Shown here: one piece after another, positions 38,819-43,449 of the stretch
Numbering within the stretch: position 1 is the first letter of the stretch
Layout: every line of letters begins with the position of its first letter
From: a bacterium
GTDB lineage: Bacteria > Vulcanimicrobiota > Vulcanimicrobiia > Vulcanimicrobiales > Vulcanimicrobiaceae
Assembly (NCBI GenBank): GCA_021778415.1
Contig: JAJYCL010000025.1
Coordinates: 1-43,449, forward strand
DNA: 43,449 bases
Reading direction: 5' to 3'
Notes under the pieces: generated by a model
What the model was told of the DNA's origin: nothing
The model's input: only the letters and a program-made list of their open reading frames with translations
Databases searched by the model: none
Translations under genes and position numbers: made by a program

Positions 38819-41323
38819 GTGACGAACGAGCTCATTTCTACAATCAACGTCGAAGACGAGATGCGCGAGAGTTATCTCTCGTATGCCATGTCGGTCATCG
38901 CCTCGCGCGCACTTCCGGATGTGCGCGACGGACTCAAGCCTGTGCAGCGGCGCATTCTTTTCGCCATGCGCGAGATGGGATTAGATCCATCGAAGCAGCA
39001 TCGCAAATGCGCCGGTATCATCGGTGAAGTCCTCAAATCGTACCATCCGCACGGCGATTCGTCGGTGTACGACGCGCTCGTGCGCATGGCGCAAGATTTT
39101 ACCTTACGCTATCCGCTCGTCGACGGTCATGGAAACTTCGGCTCGATCGATCCCGATCGTCCGGCCGCCTATCGTTATACGGAAGCTCGCTTAGAGCGTC
39201 TTTCCCTCGATGTTTTAGCCGACATCGATAAAGAGACGGTCGCGTTCATTCCCAACTTTGATAATCAAGGGACGGAACCGGCGGTGCTTCCCGGCCGCGC
39301 TCCGCAATTGCTCATCAACGGCAGCAGCGGTATCGCTGTCGGTATGGCGACGAACATTCCGCCGCATAACCTCAATGAAATCTCCGATGCGATTGCCGCA
39401 ATCATCGATGATCCCAACGTCTCCGATGATGCACTCTGCGATATCGTCAAAGGCCCCGATTTCCCCACGGGCGGCGTCATCATGGGCCAAGAAGCCATTC
39501 GCGAAGCCTATAAGACGGGTCGCGGTTCGATTTCAATTCGCGGCAAAGCCGAGATTATCGAAGAAAAAGGCAAATTCAAGATCGTCATTACGGAAATTCC
39601 GTATCAGGTCTATAAGAGCCGCATCGTCGAAGCCATTGCCGAGGCACATTCCGAAAAACGCATCACCGGAATTGCTCGTTTGGACGATCTTTCAAACCGT
39701 AAGGGGATGAAAGTCGTCGTCGAACTGCAGAAATCGGCGACACCGAAAGTCGTGCTCAATCAGCTGTATAAGCATACGCCGCTGCAATCGTCGTTCGGCT
39801 TTAATATGTTGGCGCTCGTTCCGGTTGGCGAGCCTCGTGCGAATGGCACGGTTGCGCTCGAACCCCGCGTTCTGCGCCTCAAAGAGATTCTCGAATTCTT
39901 TATCGAGCATCGTAAAGACGTGGTCTTGCGCCGAACGAAATTCGATCTTCGCAAGGCCGAAGAGCGCGCGCATCTTCTCGAAGGCTATCGCATTGCGCTT
40001 GATAACATCGATGAAGTTATCCGGCTCATTCGCGCGAGTGCGACCACCGACGAAGCCAAGAAGGCGCTCGTCGCCCGCTTCGGCCTCTCGGATATTCAGT
40101 CGCAAGCGATTGTCGATATGCGCTTGCGCACCCTCACCGGCCTCGAACGCAAAAAAATCGAGGACGAATATAACGAGTTGATCAAAACGATTGCCGAGCT
40201 CAACGATATTATCGCCAGCCCTCGCCGCGTTGCCGCCATCGTCAAAGACGAAACGTTGGAAGTGAAGCGTAAGCATGGCGATGCGCGTCGCACCCCGATT
40301 ATTCCGGCTGAAGATGAGATCTCGATGGAGCAACTCATCCCGAATACGGAAGTCGTCGTAACCTATACGGTTGGCGGCTATATCAAACGCGTCACCGTCG
40401 ATACGTTCCGCACGCAAATTCGCGGCGGACGCGGCGTAACGGGTATTGCCAACCTCAAGCGCGAGGATATTGTTCGCAATTTCTTTGCAACCAAAACGCA
40501 CGATCACGTCCTGTTCTTCACCAACAAAGGGCGCGTCTATCGGATGCGCGCGTATGAAATTCCCGATACGACCCGTACCGCGCGCGGCACGGCGCTCGTG
40601 AATCTTCTTACGCTGCCTCCGGGTGAGGAAGTCAGCGCGATTTTTGCAATCGATAAATTCGAATCCGATAAACATTTGGTGATGGTCACGAAGATGGGCG
40701 TCATCAAAAAGACCGATCTCTCCGAGTTCGCGAACGTGCGTCGCAATGGTCTCAATGCCATCAATCTCGATGAGGGTGATGAATTGCTGGCCGTCGATCT
40801 CTCCGACGGAACGCGCGATATTATTCTCGGAACCAAAGCCGGTATGGCGGTTCACTTCAACGAGAAGACCGTGCGTTCAATGGGCCGCAACGCTCGCGGC
40901 GTGAAAGCGATGACGCTCGATAGCGGAGATGAGATCGTCGCGATGGATGTTATCGAGGATGAACGTCGCGAAGTGCTGCTCGTTACCTCAAAGGCGTTTG
41001 GTAAACGTACGCCGATCGATGATTACCGCCACACGTCGCGTGGAGGAAAGGGTGTTAAAGCCTTTGCTCGCGAGCGTGAAGATATCGGCCATGTCGTCGA
41101 TCAAATTATGGTCGCACCGGATGATCAGCTCTTGATGATCACCTCCGCAAATCAGGTGATTCGCATTCGCGTAGCGGATGTGCGTCGAGCGGGACGCTCC
41201 ACCAAGGGCGTGCGTTTGCAGCGCATCGAAGGCGAGGGCGAGGTTATCGCGATTACCAACCTAGGAAAACAGGCGGAGTTGATTACGGGGATTACGGGCG
41301 AACCCCAGCAACCCGAACTCTAG
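38819..41323 (+). CDS. gyrA: DNA gyrase subunit A
   Basis: Type IIA topoisomerase breakage-reunion subunit, 834 residues, complete. Y120 in [10 protein letters not shown] is the active-site tyrosine; the quinolone region is [15 protein letters not shown] with Ser at position 81 and Asp at 85, the usual susceptible-type residues. The C-terminal six-bladed beta-pinwheel starts near residue 505; the GyrA box is present in divergent form ([15 protein letters not shown], about 739-753), which favours GyrA over ParC. Start GTG 38819 preceded by GGAG. gyrB is not in the window. An 18-bp palindrome and a hairpin terminator lie just upstream and a 105-bp near-palindrome directly downstream. Confidence 0.97.
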   Translation: MTNELISTINVEDEMRESYLSYAMSVIASRALPDVRDGLKPVQRRILFAMREMGLDPSKQHRKCAGIIGEVLKSYHPHGDSSVYDALVRMAQDFTLRYPLVDGHGNFGSIDPDRPAAYRYTEARLERLSLDVLADIDKETVAFIPNFDNQGTEPAVLPGRAPQLLINGSSGIAVGMATNIPPHNLNEISDAIAAIIDDPNVSDDALCDIVKGPDFPTGGVIMGQEAIREAYKTGRGSISIRGKAEIIEEKGKFKIVITEIPYQVYKSRIVEAIAEAHSEKRITGIARLDDLSNRKGMKVVVELQKSATPKVVLNQLYKHTPLQSSFGFNMLALVPVGEPRANGTVALEPRVLRLKEILEFFIEHRKDVVLRRTKFDLRKAEERAHLLEGYRIALDNIDEVIRLIRASATTDEAKKALVARFGLSDIQSQAIVDMRLRTLTGLERKKIEDEYNELIKTIAELNDIIASPRRVAAIVKDETLEVKRKHGDARRTPIIPAEDEISMEQLIPNTEVVVTYTVGGYIKRVTVDTFRTQIRGGRGVTGIANLKREDIVRNFFATKTHDHVLFFTNKGRVYRMRAYEIPDTTRTARGTALVNLLTLPPGEEVSAIFAIDKFESDKHLVMVTKMGVIKKTDLSEFANVRRNGLNAINLDEGDELLAVDLSDGTRDIILGTKAGMAVHFNEKTVRSMGRNARGVKAMTLDSGDEIVAMDVIEDERREVLLVTSKAFGKRTPIDDYRHTSRGGKGVKAFAREREDIGHVVDQIMVAPDDQLLMITSANQVIRIRVADVRRAGRSTKGVRLQRIEGEGEVIAITNLGKQAELITGITGEPQQPEL

Positions 41324-41428
41324 CATTTGACGGTGCAATGGCTCGGCTCTTCGTCGCCTCGGGTCTCGTGTACGCGTAGTACACGTCGACCCTCGGCTCC
41401 TCAATCCGAACCATTGCGCCGCCAAATG
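41324..41428. repeat. 105-bp near-palindrome directly after gyrA
   Basis: Beginning at the base after the gyrA stop, about 50-base arms mirror each other: CATTTG.CGG.GCAATGG.TCGG on the left and its reverse complement on the right, with an inner exact pair GTGTAC (41368-41373) / GTACAC (41379-41384) around a 5-base centre, the full element spanning 41324 to 41428. Mismatches occur in compensating places, so the RNA would form a long hairpin. No T run follows. It may be a REP/MITE-like mobile repeat, a terminator-like structure, or both. Confidence 0.7.
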
Positions 41429-41536
41429 CACATTTCGGCTGGTGAGGAGTGGCGCTGCGAAGGAGTGGCGAAAGCGAGTGGTTGCAACCTATTCTTGTGT
41501 GTTTGAGGTCTTTTAGGGCCGGAGGTTCTTACCACT
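41429..41536. other. Gap between the near-palindrome and trxA with short direct repeats
   Basis: Contains tandem-like short repeats (GAGGAGTGGCG, GAAGGAGTGGCG, then GAGTGG at about 41444-41481) beside the near-palindrome, then the trxA leader. GGAGG at 41521-41525 is the trxA ribosome site, 11 bases before the GTG. No clear promoter hexamers seen. Confidence 0.35.
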
Positions 41537-41863
41537 GTGAGCGCATTAGCTGAAGTTACCCAACAAAATTTTCAGACCGAAGTCCTCGGTCACGGCCAGC
41601 CGGTGCTGGTCGATTTCTGGGCACCATGGTGCGGCCCGTGCCGCATGCTTGCCCCGGTTGTCGAAAAAGTCGCTGCCAATAATGTCGGCAAAGCGAAGTT
41701 CGTCAAACTGAACACCGATGATAATCCGTCGATCGCAGGCGAGTATCAGGTCTCCGGAATTCCGTGCCTCATCCTGTTCAAGGATGGTAAGGCTGTCGAT
41801 CGGATCGTCGGCTATGTGCCGGAGAATACGATCTCGTCGATGCTCGCCAAGCACGTCGCCTGA
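41537..41863 (+). CDS. trxA: Thioredoxin
   Basis: A 108-residue thioredoxin with the intact active site FWAPWCGPCRML (about 28-39), the VDFWAPW strand, the buried Asp region and the cis-proline in GIPCLILFKDG. It reduces protein disulfides in the cytosol. Start GTG at 41537. An extra cysteine sits beside the cis-proline (IPCL), as in some thioredoxins. Its stop is followed directly by selA, so the two are probably co-transcribed. Confidence 0.96.
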   Translation: MSALAEVTQQNFQTEVLGHGQPVLVDFWAPWCGPCRMLAPVVEKVAANNVGKAKFVKLNTDDNPSIAGEYQVSGIPCLILFKDGKAVDRIVGYVPENTISSMLAKHVA

Positions 41864-41889
41864 CGACGCCGCCGCGGCATCTGCCCGCG

Positions 41890-43200
41890 GTGCATCGGAT
41901 TCTCGATCACCCGGCGGTCGCCGAGTACGAGCGCGTTCTCGGACGCGAAACGATAAAGCGCGCGATCAACGCAGTTTTTGATCGCGCGCGTTTCTCTTTG
42001 GATGAGGCAACGCTACCCGCTATCGTCGAACTCGTGATCGCCGATCTCGAATTGCGCTCGTTACGCGGGTTGCGATCGGCGATCAATGCAACCGGAATAC
42101 TCATTCATACGAATTTGGGACGGGCGCCGCTGGCGCAGGCCGCCCTCGATGCCATGTCCGATCTTGGCGCCGGGTATTCGAATCTCGAGTTCGATGTGGA
42201 CGCCGGAGTGCGCAGTTCGCGCTATGAGCGCGTTAACGATATCCTTGGCGACCTTTTTGACGGTCGCGATGCGCTTGTCGTCAACAACTGTGCGGCAGCA
42301 ATGATGTTGGTTCTTGATACCTTTGCTCGCGGAAAGGATGTCATCGTTTCGCGCGGCGAGTTGATCGAAATCGGCGGTGGTTTTCGCTTGCCGGATGTAT
42401 TAGAGCGCAGCGGCGCGCGGCTTGTCGAAGTCGGATCAACGAATAAAACGTATATCACCGATGTGCAGGCAGCCCTGACGACGCAAACGGCGTTACTGTT
42501 GCGCTCGCATACATCGAATTATCGTATCGAAGGGTTTGTCCATCCGCTCCCCGGCCGAGAGCTTGCCGCGTTGGGGCATCGCGTTGGGATTCCCGTCGTT
42601 GAAGATCTTGGCAGCGGCGCGATCGTCGATCTGACCGAGTTTGGGCTTCCCGCCGAGCGGACCATCGGCGATGCTCTCCACGACGGAAGCGATCTCGTGG
42701 TGTTCTCCGGTGATAAATTACTCGGCGGGCCGCAGGCCGGAATCATTCTCGGCAACCCATCGTTCATTGCGCGGATGCGCAGCAATCCGCTCTTGCGTGC
42801 GTTGCGCGTGGATAAGATGACGCTGGCTGCATTGGATGCGACCTTGCAATTGCATCGTAGCGCAGAATCTCGCCGCGCTATTCCCATCTATGCGATGCTC
42901 GCAACAACGTGCGATGCATTGCGCCTGCGCGCCGATGCCTATGTGAAGGCAATTTCCGGTGTACGCTGCGTCGACTCGCGGGCCTTTGTTGGTGGTGGTA
43001 CGCTCGCGACGAATGATTTTGCCTCCGTGGCAATTGCACTCCCCGCTGCGCATGGTACGGATATCGCGCGTCAGTTACGACGTGCGTCGCGTCCGATTGT
43101 TGCGCGCATCGAGTCAGGCACTATTTTGCTTGATCTGCGCACGATTGCGCCGGCCGATGATGCTGCAGTGATTGCGACCGTGCGCGAACTCATCGGGTAG
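41890..43200 (+). CDS. selA: L-seryl-tRNA(Sec) selenium transferase SelA
   Basis: PLP enzyme converting seryl-tRNA(Sec) to selenocysteinyl-tRNA(Sec) with selenophosphate. From GTG 41890 it has 436 residues, slightly short of the family norm. [18 protein letters not shown] (about 66-83), NNCAAAMML (about 134-142), [12 protein letters not shown], and the PLP lysine K276 in [15 protein letters not shown] are visible. The conserved N-terminal LPA(V/I) block falls just upstream of the GTG in the same frame, so a CTG at 41860 overlapping the trxA stop (CTGA) may be the true start, giving 446 residues. Followed after 2 bases by selB. Confidence 0.96.
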   Translation: MHRILDHPAVAEYERVLGRETIKRAINAVFDRARFSLDEATLPAIVELVIADLELRSLRGLRSAINATGILIHTNLGRAPLAQAALDAMSDLGAGYSNLEFDVDAGVRSSRYERVNDILGDLFDGRDALVVNNCAAAMMLVLDTFARGKDVIVSRGELIEIGGGFRLPDVLERSGARLVEVGSTNKTYITDVQAALTTQTALLLRSHTSNYRIEGFVHPLPGRELAALGHRVGIPVVEDLGSGAIVDLTEFGLPAERTIGDALHDGSDLVVFSGDKLLGGPQAGIILGNPSFIARMRSNPLLRALRVDKMTLAALDATLQLHRSAESRRAIPIYAMLATTCDALRLRADAYVKAISGVRCVDSRAFVGGGTLATNDFASVAIALPAAHGTDIARQLRRASRPIVARIESGTILLDLRTIAPADDAAVIATVRELIG

Positions 43201-43202
43201 TC

Positions 43203-43449
43203 ATGCATATCATTGGCACGGCCGGTCACGTCGATCACGGGAAATCGTCGCTGGTAAAAAGCTTGACCGGTACCGATCCCGATCGCTTTGCCGAAGAGCA
43301 ACTGCGCGGCATGACGCTCGATCTCGGTTTTGCGCATTTGCAGTTGCCCGATGGGCAAGAGGCCGGCATCATTGATGTTCCCGGTCACGAGCGCTTCTTG
43401 CATAATATGCTTGCCGGCGCTGCCGGCATGGAAGCGGTGCTCCGCGTTG
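43203..43449 (+). CDS. selB: Selenocysteine-specific elongation factor SelB (3' part cut by window edge)
   Basis: Only the first 82 residues lie in the window. The GTPase loops are visible: [17 protein letters not shown] (G1, about 5-21), the [10 protein letters not shown] switch (G2) and [15 protein letters not shown] (G3). GMTLDLGFA in place of the EF-Tu-type RGITI is the SelB pattern. It brings Sec-tRNA to the ribosome at UGA codons marked by a SECIS hairpin. The ATG lies 2 bases after the selA stop, forming a selAB operon. Confidence 0.95.
   Translation, partial: MHIIGTAGHVDHGKSSLVKSLTGTDPDRFAEEQLRGMTLDLGFAHLQLPDGQEAGIIDVPGHERFLHNMLAGAAGMEAVLRV

Noticed and set aside
39692-40855. 387-residue open frame on the minus strand inside gyrA
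   Set aside because: It lies fully antisense to a well-conserved gyrase gene, resembles no protein family and is explained by codon bias of the gyrA strand.
1-43449. tRNA genes, rRNA, CRISPR arrays, insertion sequences
   Set aside because: I looked for T-loop-like motifs, regularly spaced repeats and transposase motifs on both strands and saw none that held up by eye.

Overview
The window looks like chromosomal DNA of a free-living bacterium: moderately GC-rich, densely packed, almost all housekeeping or conserved-hypothetical genes, with short gaps, many 1-4 nt start/stop overlaps and frequent GTG/TTG (possibly CTG) starts. No rRNA, tRNA, CRISPR array, transposase or phage gene is visible. 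A Tad pilus cluster, ComEC/ComEA, nadABC, selA/selB and GT-C/BNR-type secreted proteins would fit a poorly cultured soil lineage; placement in a group such as Eremiobacterota (WPS-2) is only a low-confidence guess.

Layout. 1-3.9 kb (+): end of a Tad-pilus cluster (tadB, tadC, prepilin peptidase), a DUF192 protein and a GT-C-like membrane protein. 3.8-11.4 kb, mostly (-): NCS1 permease with nicotinamidase, a proline aminopeptidase and nadA-nadB-nadC, giving both salvage and de novo routes to NAD; two small membrane proteins lie on (+). 11.4-15.2 kb: an output-less PDZ/membrane/GAF sensor, an alpha/beta hydrolase, and an XRE regulator with two membrane proteins. 15.2-16.8 kb: a small accessory patch with divergent promoters, a Doc-type Fic toxin with an upstream short antitoxin-like gene, a probable frameshift and a 41-residue small ORF. 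16.8-21.7 kb: 2-Cys peroxiredoxin plus thioredoxin-like protein, enoyl-CoA hydratase family protein, a secreted protein, ComEC. 21.8-24.0 kb: sugar-nucleotide epimerase, two orphan secreted proteins and a decayed second copy of the leuS 3' end. 24.0-29.7 kb: leuS, comEA, long-chain acyl-CoA ligase, PadR regulator. 29.7-35.3 kb: large exported proteins (S10 peptidase, BNR-repeat protein, TPM protein). 35.4-38.7 kb (-): coiled-coil protein, small membrane protein, rsfS, yqeK, rimI, tsaB, tsaE, a translation/tRNA-modification operon. 38.4-43.4 kb (+): a small acidic-tailed protein, gyrA, a 105-bp near-palindrome, trxA, selA and the start of selB.

Most notable: (1) a ~70-bp diverged copy of the leuS 3' end lies about 0.85 kb beyond the intact end, bracketing an orphan gene, as expected for integration into (or partial duplication of) the 3' end of a housekeeping gene; (2) a Doc toxin with a long extra C-terminal region whose reading frame appears broken near an A-rich run; (3) a 105-bp near-palindrome directly after the gyrA stop; (4) an 18-bp palindrome and an intrinsic-terminator-like hairpin just upstream of gyrA.
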